In this document: piece after piece, positions 53,839-64,000 of the stretch
How the letters are laid out: the number at the start of each line of letters is the position of its first letter
How positions within the stretch are numbered: the first letter of the stretch is position 1
Assembly: GCF_013374095.1 (NCBI RefSeq)
Contig: NZ_AP022672.1
Span: forward strand, 2,497,501 to 2,561,500
Direction: 5' to 3'
DNA length: 64,000 nucleotides
DNA from: Sphingomonas sp. HMP6
GTDB taxonomy: Bacteria; Pseudomonadota; Alphaproteobacteria; Sphingomonadales; Sphingomonadaceae
The notes under the pieces: model-generated
Told to the model about the DNA's origin: nothing
Databases searched by the model: none
Seen by the model: the letters and a program-made list of their open reading frames with translations, nothing else
Position numbers and translations under genes: made by a program

Positions 53839-55044
53839 ATGCGCATCGTCGACGTCAACGAATTCTATTCACCGACCGGCGGCGGCGTGCGCACCTATAT
53901 CGACCGCAAGATGGGGATCATGGCCGATCTCGGCCACGAACTGATCGTGATCGCGCCGGGCAAGGAAAACCGGGTCGAGGAACGCCCCGGCGGCGGCAAG
54001 GTGATCTGGATTGAGACCGGGCATTTGCCGCTCGACCAGAATTACGGGATCTTCTGGGAAGCGCCGCCGATCCTGAACCTGCTCGATGCCTTGCAGCCGG
54101 ATGTGGTCGAAACCTCGTCGCCGTGGCGCCTGCCGTGGATCATCGGCAAGTGGCAGCCGAAATATGAAGGCGGCGCGGTGAAGGCGTTCTTCATGCATAA
54201 CGACAACATGGCCGCCTACGCGCTGCGGTGGCTCGAGAATATGGGCCCGCAGGACCGGCTGGAACGCGCGTTCGGCTGGTACAGCCGCTACATGTCGCGC
54301 TTCCTCGCCTATTTCGACACGGTCGTCACCAATGGCCCCGCGCTCGAGAAACGACTGAAGAACCGCGGCGTCCACATCGACGCGGCGATGCCGCTGGGGA
54401 TCGAGCGCGGCCATTTCTCACCCGGTCTGCGCGACGAACGCCTCCGCGCTGCCTTGCTCGCGCAGTGCGATTTGCCGCCGACCGGCCATTTGTTGCTCGG
54501 GCTTGGCCGCCATCATCCGGAAAAACGCTGGCGGCTGGTGATCGACGCGGCCGAGCGCGCCGGATCGGAGCTTCCGGTTGGGCTGATCCTGCTCGGCACC
54601 GGCGTCGAAAGCCGCCAGATCGAGATGCGTATCGCCGGTAGCCCGCACATCCGCATGTTCCGCCCGGTCTACGATCGCGAGCGGCTGGCGCGGATCGTGG
54701 CGAGTTGCGACGCGCTGATCCACGGATCGGAAGCCGAGCCGTTCGGTCTGGTCGCGTCCGAGGCGATGGCGGGTGGCCTCCCTCTGATTGTGCCCGACAC
54801 CGGCGGTTGCGCTGAAGTGGCCGACAAGCATGCGTCAGAATTCTACACCGCGCGCGATGCGCAAAGTGCCGCGATGGCGATCCACCGGCTGTTCGCGCGT
54901 GACCAGCGCGTGCTGCGCCGCGCGGCGCTCGTCGCAGCGGACAAGGTCCGCAGCGACCGCGACCATGCGATCGAACTGATGGACTATTATCAGGCGCAGG
55001 TTGACCTGAAGCGCGCCGGCAAACCGCTGCGCGCGGCAGCCTGA
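53839..55044 (+). CDS. Family 4 (GT-B) glycosyltransferase
   Basis: 401 residues. The N-terminal Rossmann domain starts RIVDVNEFYSPTGGGVRTYI, the donor-binding domain shows LLGLGRHHPEKRWRLVIDA and the EX7E-type segment SEAEPFGLVASEAMAGGLP. No signal peptide or membrane helix is present, so it acts at the inner face of the membrane on a lipid or glycan acceptor. The acceptor is unknown. It is the third gene of the membrane-protein/DUF2141 operon. Confidence 0.92.
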   Translation: MRIVDVNEFYSPTGGGVRTYIDRKMGIMADLGHELIVIAPGKENRVEERPGGGKVIWIETGHLPLDQNYGIFWEAPPILNLLDALQPDVVETSSPWRLPWIIGKWQPKYEGGAVKAFFMHNDNMAAYALRWLENMGPQDRLERAFGWYSRYMSRFLAYFDTVVTNGPALEKRLKNRGVHIDAAMPLGIERGHFSPGLRDERLRAALLAQCDLPPTGHLLLGLGRHHPEKRWRLVIDAAERAGSELPVGLILLGTGVESRQIEMRIAGSPHIRMFRPVYDRERLARIVASCDALIHGSEAEPFGLVASEAMAGGLPLIVPDTGGCAEVADKHASEFYTARDAQSAAMAIHRLFARDQRVLRRAALVAADKVRSDRDHAIELMDYYQAQVDLKRAGKPLRAAA

Positions 55045-55053
55045 GGGCGGATT

Positions 55054-56601
55054 TTAGCCAATCTTGGCGCGAAGCTTGGCGGGACAACTTTCGATCGCAC
55101 GCGGTCCCTTGTCTCCGCGTAGGCGATAAACCAGACGAACCCGCCCGCGCGTCGCGACGCACCCCGCCAGCGTATAACGCTGGCGGATCGCCTGCATAAC
55201 CAAGGCGTGCGCGGCGGGGTTGCCGAATTTGTAGACGGGATAGGTGTCGACGATCGCATCCGGGTTTGCGGCAAGGATCGCCCGCGTGATCACCTGGGGA
55301 TCGCCGCCCAGCGCCCGCGGATTGTTCTCATCAGCCGTGTTGAGATGACCCGGGAAGACCCAGCGCGCCGGCAAGCATGAGTGGGTCAGCATATAGAGCG
55401 CCGGATAGCCGTTATAGACGAAGATACACCGGCTGGTCGGCATCGCGAGTGCCGCGACGGCGCGGGCTTCGCGGTCCCCGCCCTTGGCGGAAATGCTGAT
55501 CGCCAGCACGATTTGCCCGGCCACGAGCGCCGTCACCGCAAACCCGATCGCCACCCGGCGCCGTGCGGCCAATGCGCTCGCCAGCAATAGGAAAGCCGGC
55601 ACCAGGATTGGCAAGGCATAATGCGGCGCATCGAAGCGCCAATAGACAAGCACGCTGAACACCGCGCTTGCGAGCCATCCAATCAGATACCGCCGCTCGA
55701 GCGCGCTCGATGCCGCGGTGGGTCTGCGCGGGCCGATCAGCCCCACGATCAGCAGCGGCAGGAACAGCCCGACAAAGCTCGCCAAACCGACGACTTCGCG
55801 GGCGAAGCTCCCCTTGGTCTGCCCGAACACCGACACGAAATTGGCGAAAACGAACGCCTGCCACTGGCCGAGGCTCGCATAATAGAGCGCGACCAGCGCA
55901 GTCGGCAGCAGCGCCAGCGCAATCATCGCTGCCGCAAACAGCGCCGTGCGACCCAACGAGACACCATGCCGCCGCGCGAGCAGCAGAAACGCGCAACCGA
56001 AATACACGCCCTCGACCAGCACGCTATATTTGATCTGCAGCGCAAGCCCGACCAGCAGCAGCGCCGCCATCCCCTTCGCGACAAGCCCATCGGCGCGCGG
56101 CACGGCGGACAGCAGCAACGCCCCCGCCCCAATCATCAAGGCGTTGTAGAAGACCGGCGCCTGCCCGCCTTCGCCCTCCATGAAGTTCAGCCACAGGATG
56201 TACAGAATCGCGGCCAAAACCGACCCGAACTCATTCACATGGCGGCGCGCGGTCCAATAGATGCCGAACGCGGTCGCCGCGACGAAAAGCCCTGCCAGCA
56301 GCTTGTACTGGACGAACCCCTCACCCCCGGCCAACCGCGCACCGGCATAGAGCAGGAACAACCCGATCGGTTTGCGATCGAAAATATCGACATAGGGCAG
56401 CGCGCCGTGAAGCATCCGGTCGCCGACCAGCAAATAGAATTGCTCATCGAAGCCGAGGACGGGATTGCCGAGTGTCGCATAGCGCGCGACCAGCGTGACG
56501 AACAGCAGCAGCACTGCGGTCGCCGGGCTGCCGAGCGCAAAGGATCGCTGCGCGCGCGCAGATGCGGCGGGAGCGATCTCGCTGTCGGGCTCCACGCTCA
56601 C
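55054..56601 (-). CDS. GT39/ArnT-like membrane glycosyltransferase
   Basis: 515 residues with about 11 to 12 helices. The first periplasmic loop holds GNPVLGFDEQFYLLVGDRML and VDIFDRKPIG, the D-E-x-x-Y and following motifs of the dolichyl/undecaprenyl-phosphate-mannose type (PMT_2/ArnT-like) enzymes. A soluble C-terminal domain of about 100 residues follows. It would transfer a sugar from a polyprenyl phosphate to an unknown acceptor in the periplasm. It faces the glycosyltransferase gene tail to tail with 9 nt between. Confidence 0.85.
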   Translation of the reverse strand: MSVEPDSEIAPAASARAQRSFALGSPATAVLLLFVTLVARYATLGNPVLGFDEQFYLLVGDRMLHGALPYVDIFDRKPIGLFLLYAGARLAGGEGFVQYKLLAGLFVAATAFGIYWTARRHVNEFGSVLAAILYILWLNFMEGEGGQAPVFYNALMIGAGALLLSAVPRADGLVAKGMAALLLVGLALQIKYSVLVEGVYFGCAFLLLARRHGVSLGRTALFAAAMIALALLPTALVALYYASLGQWQAFVFANFVSVFGQTKGSFAREVVGLASFVGLFLPLLIVGLIGPRRPTAASSALERRYLIGWLASAVFSVLVYWRFDAPHYALPILVPAFLLLASALAARRRVAIGFAVTALVAGQIVLAISISAKGGDREARAVAALAMPTSRCIFVYNGYPALYMLTHSCLPARWVFPGHLNTADENNPRALGGDPQVITRAILAANPDAIVDTYPVYKFGNPAAHALVMQAIRQRYTLAGCVATRGRVRLVYRLRGDKGPRAIESCPAKLRAKIG

Positions 56602-56718
56602 ACTCCTAAACCGTCGCTTGAGGGCGCTATCGCCCGAGCCGGTGGTTATTCCGATCCGTCACGGATATGCAATCGACAAGTGGCAAGCACAGAACTTGCC
56701 CGATAGGAGATGCCTGAC

Positions 56719-58341
56719 ATGAAAGCCCTCGACCGCCGCTCATTCCTGCTAACCGGATCGCTGGGGCTGGGCGCCTTTGCGGTGCCTGGATTCGCGCAAA
56801 GCCCCAACGTCTCCACCGCGCGCGGCTTCACCCATTCGGTTGCCAGCGGCGAGCCGGGCAGCGATTCGATGCTGTTGTGGACGCGCTACGTGCCGACGAG
56901 CGGCGACAGTGCGGAGCTTCGCGTCGAACTGTCCGAGACCCCGGATTTCGCCCGCGTGGTGAGCGGCGGCGCGCAGATCACGGGTGTGTGGCGCGATTTC
57001 ACCGCCAAGATCACGGTCGATGGCCTGACCCCCAACACGCGCTACCACTTCCGCTTCGTCGCGCCCGACGGCAGCTTCTCGCCCGTCGGGATGACCAAGA
57101 CCTTGCCGCAAGGGCCGGTCGATCGCTTCCGCACCGCGACCTTCTCCTGCTCGAACATGCCCTATGGCTTCTTTAACGCCTATGCCCATGCTGCCGCGCG
57201 CGATGACATCGATCTGGCGGTCCACCTCGGCGACTATTTCTACGAATATAAAGCCGGCGATTATCCCGCCGCCAAGGATCAGGTCGCCGGCCGTATCCCC
57301 CTGCCCGCCACCGAATTGCTGCATCTGGCCGATTACCGCATCCGCTACGCCAGCTATCGCAGCGATCCCGACCTGCAGCGGCTCCACCAGAAGGTGCCGA
57401 TGATCGTGCAGTGGGACGATCACGAATCGGCGAACGACAGTTGGGAAGGCGGTGCCGAAAATCACCAAGCCGAGGAAGGCGACTGGAATGCCCGCCGCGC
57501 CGCCTCGATTCAGGCCTATCGCGAGTGGATGCCGGTCAGCGACGAACCGTGGAAGAGCTATGAGATCGGGACACTCGCCACGCTGTTCCGCACCGAAACG
57601 CGATTGCTCGCGCGGACCAAGCAGCCCGATGTCGCGCCCTTGTTCAAGGCGGAGGATCCCGCCGCCGCGCTGAAGGCGTTCCGCGACGGCGCATGGATGG
57701 ACCCGGCCGTCACGATGATGGGGTCGCAGCAGGAAAGCTGGCTCTCCCATGCGATGGCGCAATCGACGCGCGCCGGGCAGCGCTGGCAAGTGGTCGGCTT
57801 CGGCACGATCATGGGCGAGACGGTCATGCCGCAGGATGCGACCGCCTGGCTTGCGCCCGATGCGTCCGCCCGCGCGAAGAATTACATTCTGGCCGGGGTC
57901 GGCGCGGCAAAGCTCGGCTTGCCGTTCAATTACGACAGTTGGGGCGGCTATCCGGCGGCGCGCGCGCGCTTCCTGCGCGGGGCGCAGCGGCTCGGCGCGA
58001 ACCTGATCGTGCTGTCGGGCGACAGCCACAACGCCTGGGCCTACGACCTGGCGCAGGATGGCAAGCCTGCCGGTGTCGAATTCGCCGGCCATTCGGTGAG
58101 CTCGCCCGGCTATGAGGCAGCCACCGCGACCGATCCGAAGGTCATCGCCGCAACGCTGGTGCGCGGCAATCCCGAACTGAAATGGTGCGACACGTCGCGG
58201 CGTGGCTATATGGCGATGACGCTCACACCCGACAGCGCGACCAATGAGTGGATCATGGTCGACACGATCAAGGCCAGCAACCCGGCTGCGCGGATCGGCC
58301 ACAGCACGACAATCCAGCGTGGACGCAATGTGATGGCGTGA
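56719..58341 (+). CDS. phoD: PhoD-type alkaline phosphatase/phosphodiesterase
   Basis: 540 residues. A twin-arginine signal (DRRSFLLTG, cleavage near GFAQ) sends it folded to the periplasm. An Ig-like PhoD N-terminal domain (about 30-125) precedes the metallophosphatase domain with ATFSCSNMPYGFFNAY, VHLGDYFYEY, QWDDHESAND and LSGDSHNAWAYDL. PhoD enzymes release phosphate from mono- and diesters. The start is the ATG at 56719, because AGGAG (56705-56709) abuts an earlier ATG at 56710 but lies nine bases before 56719. Confidence 0.94.
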   Translation: MKALDRRSFLLTGSLGLGAFAVPGFAQSPNVSTARGFTHSVASGEPGSDSMLLWTRYVPTSGDSAELRVELSETPDFARVVSGGAQITGVWRDFTAKITVDGLTPNTRYHFRFVAPDGSFSPVGMTKTLPQGPVDRFRTATFSCSNMPYGFFNAYAHAAARDDIDLAVHLGDYFYEYKAGDYPAAKDQVAGRIPLPATELLHLADYRIRYASYRSDPDLQRLHQKVPMIVQWDDHESANDSWEGGAENHQAEEGDWNARRAASIQAYREWMPVSDEPWKSYEIGTLATLFRTETRLLARTKQPDVAPLFKAEDPAAALKAFRDGAWMDPAVTMMGSQQESWLSHAMAQSTRAGQRWQVVGFGTIMGETVMPQDATAWLAPDASARAKNYILAGVGAAKLGLPFNYDSWGGYPAARARFLRGAQRLGANLIVLSGDSHNAWAYDLAQDGKPAGVEFAGHSVSSPGYEAATATDPKVIAATLVRGNPELKWCDTSRRGYMAMTLTPDSATNEWIMVDTIKASNPAARIGHSTTIQRGRNVMA

Positions 58342-58347
58342 TGGTTG

Positions 58348-58392
58348 CCCGGACGGCCCCGCTGCGGCACACAGGCAGCGGGGTCATCCGGG
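58348..58392 (+). promoter_or_regulatory. Long hairpin between phoD and the LacI-type gene, overlapping its RBS
   Basis: Stem CCCGGA + CCCCGCTGC pairs with GCAGCGGGG + TCCGGG, 15 base pairs with one 3x3 internal loop and a nine-base apical loop. The 3' arm ends in the GGGAG that serves as ribosome-binding site for the TTG at 58403. It may end phoD transcription and also block translation of the regulator. Confidence 0.7.
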
Positions 58393-58402
58393 AGCTTAGC
58401 TT

Positions 58403-59413
58403 TTGCGCGTAACGATCAAGGACGTGTCGCGCGTGTCAGGCGTATCGATCAAGACCGTGTCGCGCGTGCTCAACAAGGAACGCTATGTCGGCGCGGAAAC
58501 GCGCGCGCGGGTCGAGGCGGCAGTGGCCGAGCTGAACTTCCGCCCGAGCATGGCGGCACGCTCGCTCGCGGGAAAGCGCAGTTTCCAGATCGCGCTGATT
58601 TGCGACAATCCCAGCCCCTATTACGTCTATGAAATGCAATCGGGCATTCGTGATCGCTGCGCGTTGGACGGGGTGCGGATGATCGCGCAGCCCTATGATC
58701 GCAATTCGCCGACCTTGCTCGACGATATCGAAAATCTGGTCGAGGCGACACATGTCGACGGGCTGATCCTGACCCCGCCGGTGTCGGATTATCCCGCGGT
58801 GCTGGAATTGCTCGCCAAACGCGGCGTGCGCTTCGTGCGCGTGTCGCCGGGCAGCGTGGTCGATCTCGCGCCATCGACCTTTATCGACAATGAAGCGGCG
58901 GCCGCGGCGATGACCGCGCATCTGCTTGGGCTCGGGCACCGCCGGATCGGCTTCATTGCGGGACATCCGAGCTATGCGACGAGTGGCCAGCGGATGCGCG
59001 GCTATGCCAAGGCGCTCGGCAAGGAAGGGATCGCGCTCGATCCGGTGCTGGTGCGCGAAGGCAGTTTCGATTTCGCCTCGGGTTCAGCGGCGGCCGAGGA
59101 ATTGCTCGCACTCGATCCGCCGCCGACCGCGATCTTCGCGTCGAGCGACGATATGGCGGCGGGCGCGCTGACGGTGGCGCATCGGCGGGGCCTCGCGGTG
59201 CCGGGGCAGCTATCGGTCGCCGGGTTCGACGATACCGCGCTCGCCGGCTTCGTCTGGCCGCCACTCACCACGATCCGTCAGCCGACGCGGGTGATGGCGT
59301 ATCAGGCGGCGGACCTACTGCTCGCCCCCGCCGATGCGCCGATCGAACGGCGCGAAGTGGAATTCGAACTGGTGGTGCGGGAATCGACCGGGGTTTTACC
59401 CGATCAGCAATAG
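58403..59413 (+). CDS. LacI family transcriptional regulator
   Basis: 336 residues. The HTH and hinge are at the N-terminus (VTIKDVSRVSGVSIKTVSRV, then AARSLAGKRS), followed by a periplasmic-binding-protein-like sensor domain with LGHRRIGFIAGHP and AIFASSDDMAAGAL. The start is TTG at 58403, with GGGAG eight bases upstream; there is no ATG nearby that keeps the HTH. The regulated genes are probably the nearby MFS and TonB-receptor genes. The last 18 nt overlap the convergent YeiH gene. Confidence 0.92.
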   Translation: MRVTIKDVSRVSGVSIKTVSRVLNKERYVGAETRARVEAAVAELNFRPSMAARSLAGKRSFQIALICDNPSPYYVYEMQSGIRDRCALDGVRMIAQPYDRNSPTLLDDIENLVEATHVDGLILTPPVSDYPAVLELLAKRGVRFVRVSPGSVVDLAPSTFIDNEAAAAAMTAHLLGLGHRRIGFIAGHPSYATSGQRMRGYAKALGKEGIALDPVLVREGSFDFASGSAAAEELLALDPPPTAIFASSDDMAAGALTVAHRRGLAVPGQLSVAGFDDTALAGFVWPPLTTIRQPTRVMAYQAADLLLAPADAPIERREVEFELVVRESTGVLPDQQ

Positions 59414-60451
59414 CGCCGCCGCCAGCGCCAGACCGAACGCCACCAAAGTCGCCACCCCGATGATGATCAACGGCTTTGGCCCCGCCTCGAGCAATTGCGA
59501 TAGCGGCGAACGAATCGCGGTTGCGGTGACCGCCGCTGCCAGCATCGCCGCCGCCGCTTTCTCGGCCCCCGTAGCGACGATCGGGGGGATCACGCCGAAC
59601 GAGTTGATCCCCGCCAGCACGAAGAAGCCGACCACGAACCACGGCACGCCCGGCCCCTTGGCTGCACCCTCTCCCTTGGGCAGACACATCGCCACCACCG
59701 CCAGCACCGGTGCCAGCAAAGCGACGCGGGTCAGCTTGACGATTGCGGCGATGCCGCCCGCGCCGTCGGAATAGGAATAGCCAGCGCCGAGTGCTTGGGC
59801 GACATCGTGAATCGCCGCGCCGAGCAGGAAACCGGCTTTGAGGTCGCTCATATGGAAAGCGTGCGCGACCAGCGGATAGAGCATCATCGCGCTTGCGCTC
59901 ATCGCGGAGATGCCGACGAGGACCAACGTAAGCTGCGCTTGGCTGGTGCGCTTTTCGCCAAGCGTCGTGGCCAGCGCCATCGCGGCCGACGCGCCGCAAA
60001 TCGCCACCGATCCGCCTGCCAGCACGCCAAACGCGGTATCCTGCCCGAGCTTGCGCGCGGCGAGCACCCCTGCCCCCATCGTCGCCGCGACAATCGCCAC
60101 AACGCACAGCAACGCGACCGGCCCAAGCGCGACGATCTGCCCGGCGGTAATCCGCACGCCGACCAGCACGATCCCCCAACGCAGCAACGAGCGCGAGGCG
60201 AAGGCGAGGCCCGGCGTCAACCGTGCATCGGCGCTGAGAAAATTGAGCGCGAGGCCGATCAGCAGCGCCATCAGCGTCAGCGGCACGCCGTAATGATCCG
60301 ACAGGAACCCCGCCGCCAGCGTGCCCATCGTGACCACGATCAGGCCGGGGGCATAACCCCGCCAGTCGCTCTTGGGCGCGGTTTCGATATCGCTGTAGAG
60401 ATCGCCATAGAGATCGGCGGCCATCGGCAGCGGGCGTTTCGTCGTGGCCAT
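59396..60451 (-). CDS. YeiH family putative sulfate exporter
   Basis: 351 residues with about ten helices; the UPF0324/PSE family blocks SVAICGASAAMALATTLG and GAAIHDVAQALGAGYS are present. The family is proposed to export sulfate or related anions; experimental support is thin. It overlaps the LacI gene at its 3' end and begins beside a repeat doublet. Confidence 0.88.
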   Translation of the reverse strand: MATTKRPLPMAADLYGDLYSDIETAPKSDWRGYAPGLIVVTMGTLAAGFLSDHYGVPLTLMALLIGLALNFLSADARLTPGLAFASRSLLRWGIVLVGVRITAGQIVALGPVALLCVVAIVAATMGAGVLAARKLGQDTAFGVLAGGSVAICGASAAMALATTLGEKRTSQAQLTLVLVGISAMSASAMMLYPLVAHAFHMSDLKAGFLLGAAIHDVAQALGAGYSYSDGAGGIAAIVKLTRVALLAPVLAVVAMCLPKGEGAAKGPGVPWFVVGFFVLAGINSFGVIPPIVATGAEKAAAAMLAAAVTATAIRSPLSQLLEAGPKPLIIIGVATLVAFGLALAAALLLIG

Positions 60452-60465
60452 TGTCGTACCCCACC

Positions 60466-60550
60466 CCGTTCGGGCTGAGCTTGTCGAAGCCCCACCACGC
60501 GATCAGGCGTTGAAAGAAAAGTAGCCCTTCGACAAGCTCAGGGCGAACGG
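60466..60550. repeat. Repeat doublet, family B, copy 2
   Basis: Arms 60466-60489 and 60527-60550 (core CTGAGCTTGTCGAAG), inverted, matching at 22 of 24 positions, 37 nt apart. It fills the divergent region between YeiH and the MFS gene. The unit is the same as at 37658-37744. Confidence 0.8.
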
Positions 60551-60621
60551 TAGGTTTGCTATAGCGTCGGCGCACGACGTGTGACAACGTTGTCGCAAGA
60601 AAAAGACGGGAGCGGAATCGG

Positions 60622-61869
60622 ATGGCATTTGGGATCAGGGGTGGGTCGGCGCGCTGGATCATCGTGGCGATGGTGTTCGTCGCGATCATGCTCAATTATG
60701 TCGACCGGCAGATCCTCGCGCTGCTGAAGCCCACGCTCGAGGCGGAGTTCCGCTGGTCCGATCAGGATTATGCCAACATGGGCACCGCGTTCCAGATCGC
60801 GACCGCCTTTGCCTTTCTCGGCACCGGCTGGTTCCTCGATCGCGTCGGTTTGCGGCTCGGCTTCGCGCTTGGCGTGCTGATCTGGAGTCTGGCCGGCATG
60901 GCGCATGCCTTTGCCACCTCGGTCCCCGCGTTCTTCGCCGCGCGGATCGTGCTCGGCATGGCCGAATCGGTCGGAACCCCCGCCGCGGTCAAATCGGCGG
61001 CGACCTATTTCAACCATAAGGACCGGCAGATCGCCTTGGGCATCGGTAATACCGCGCCCAATATCGGCGCGATCGTGACGCCCTTGTTCATCCCGGCGCT
61101 CGCAGTGGCGTTCGGGTGGCAATCGGCGTTTCTGGTGGCGGGCGGCCTGGGTGTCGTTTGGGTGGTGGTGTGGTTCGCGCTTCGGATCAAGCCGGTCGCG
61201 CTCGACGCGGTCGCGCCAGCCCCGGTGCCGTGGCTGAGCGTGCTGCGCAGCCGCGAGACCGCCGCGATCGCGATCGCCAAGATCCTGTCGGATCAAGTGT
61301 GGTTCTTCATGCTGCTGTGGCTGCCCGATCTGTTCCACCGGCTGTTCGGGATGCCGCAAGGCACGCTCGGGCTGCCGGTCGCGCTCGTTTACGTGATGGC
61401 GGCGTGCGGCGCGCTGACGGGCGGGTTCGTGCCGTCACGGCTGATGGCGGCTGGGTGGAGCGTCAACCGCGCGCGCAAGGTCACGATGCTTGGCTATGCC
61501 TTGCTCGTGCTGCCGGTCGTGTTCGTGCAAAGCGTATCGAGCCCGTGGTCGGCGGCGTTGCTGCTCGGCCTGGTCCTGTTCGCGCATCAGGGGTTTTCGA
61601 CCAACGTCTTCGGCGTGACCACTGACATCACCCCGGCACGGTCAGTTGGCAGCCGGATCGGCATCGCGGCATTCTGCGGCAATCTGTGCTCGGTCGGGAT
61701 GATCCAGTTCCAGGCGTATGCCTTGGCGCATGGCTGGGGCTATGCGCCGGCGCTGGCGATTTGCGCTGGGTCGTATCTGACCGCGCTGCTGGCGATCCAT
61801 TTGCTGATCCCGAACATCGTGCCGATCGACGAGAGCGAGCGCGGCGACGGGTTGGTCGCGGCCCACTGA
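60622..61869 (+). CDS. MFS transporter, anion:cation symporter type
   Basis: 415 residues with 12 helices. The first helix and loop (MLNYVDRQILALLKPTLEAE), GWFLDRVGLRLGF (motif A) and ARIVLGMAESVGTPAAVKSAATYF are typical of the ACS family, which takes up hexuronates, galactarate and other organic anions. The substrate is not determinable here. It lies between a LacI regulator and a TonB-dependent receptor, both typical for carbohydrate uptake loci. Confidence 0.9.
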   Translation: MAFGIRGGSARWIIVAMVFVAIMLNYVDRQILALLKPTLEAEFRWSDQDYANMGTAFQIATAFAFLGTGWFLDRVGLRLGFALGVLIWSLAGMAHAFATSVPAFFAARIVLGMAESVGTPAAVKSAATYFNHKDRQIALGIGNTAPNIGAIVTPLFIPALAVAFGWQSAFLVAGGLGVVWVVVWFALRIKPVALDAVAPAPVPWLSVLRSRETAAIAIAKILSDQVWFFMLLWLPDLFHRLFGMPQGTLGLPVALVYVMAACGALTGGFVPSRLMAAGWSVNRARKVTMLGYALLVLPVVFVQSVSSPWSAALLLGLVLFAHQGFSTNVFGVTTDITPARSVGSRIGIAAFCGNLCSVGMIQFQAYALAHGWGYAPALAICAGSYLTALLAIHLLIPNIVPIDESERGDGLVAAH

Positions 61870-61875
61870 CGGCAT

Positions 61876-61909
61876 AAAAAAGCCCCCTCCCGCTTTTGCG
61901 GGAGGGGGC
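61876..61909 (-). terminator. Intrinsic terminator of the TonB-dependent receptor gene
   Basis: A 12-bp perfect stem GCCCCCTCCCGC/GCGGGAGGGGGC with a four-base loop (61882-61909). In the minus-strand sense it is followed by six T, 14 nt beyond the receptor's stop. It also lies just after the convergent MFS gene and may serve both. Confidence 0.88.
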
Positions 61910-61923
61910 CATTCGTTCAACAA

Positions 61924-64000
<2,077 letters not shown>

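Overview
The window is high-GC DNA that looks like a chromosomal segment of a Sphingomonas-like alphaproteobacterium (Sphingomonadaceae). The basis is the gene content (DUF4167 protein next to prmC/prfA/hisS, ybgC-tolQRAB-pal, coxB-coxA-ctaB-ctaX-ctaG-coxC-DUF983-SURF1, a large TonB-dependent receptor), heavy use of 4-nt start/stop overlaps, and several families of paired palindromic intergenic repeats. This is inference from remembered gene order and protein families; no search was run. No rRNA, tRNA, CRISPR array, prophage or classical insertion sequence was recognised.

Layout. 1-7 kb: the end of a glycan flippase, a CBS protein, a small membrane protein, then the translation cluster hisS-prfA-prmC and a DUF4167 protein. 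7-18 kb: transporters, an M61 peptidase, pyrophosphatase, GNAT/DMT pair, aspartic protease, a broken VapC-type PIN relic, ispG, acyltransferase, isoaspartyl peptidase and S1/P1 nuclease. 18-25 kb: an SPFH/ribbon-helix-helix/small membrane protein/hydrolase operon, then the complete Tol-Pal envelope operon. 25-28 kb: a small membrane protein, an HTH regulator and an ABC-2 exporter behind a perfect 20-bp palindrome. 28-36 kb: nitronate monooxygenase, YjbQ, an AT-richer secreted orphan, aspartokinase, ubiG, an osmoprotectant ABC system and an SDR. 36-39 kb: PhhB, a zincin, ccmAB and a 519-bp element with perfect 41-bp inverted ends carrying a GxxExxY gene. 39-48 kb: the aa3-type cytochrome oxidase operon running into thrC and a methyltransferase. 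48-52 kb: pyrE-pdxJ-acpS-lepB-AI-2E transporter-maiA, each junction a 4-nt overlap. 52-64 kb: a membrane protein/DUF2141/glycosyltransferase operon, a GT39-like protein, a PhoD phosphatase, a LacI regulator, a YeiH transporter, an MFS transporter and a partial TonB-dependent receptor.

How genes work together. PrmC methylates the GGQ loop of the adjacent RF1. The Tol-Pal genes form one envelope-spanning complex. CtaB makes heme O, and CtaG and SURF1 assemble copper and heme into the oxidase encoded beside them. CcmAB belong to cytochrome c maturation. The LacI regulator, MFS transporter and TonB receptor near the right edge may form a substrate-uptake locus.

The strongest unusual signals are the inverted-repeat-bounded GxxExxY element (38408-38926), a PIN-domain relic whose frame is broken by exactly one 19-bp tandem duplication (13386-13584), a prmC start codon sitting between the arms of a repeat doublet, the palindrome in front of the HTH/ABC operon, and a LacI ribosome-binding site buried in a long hairpin.
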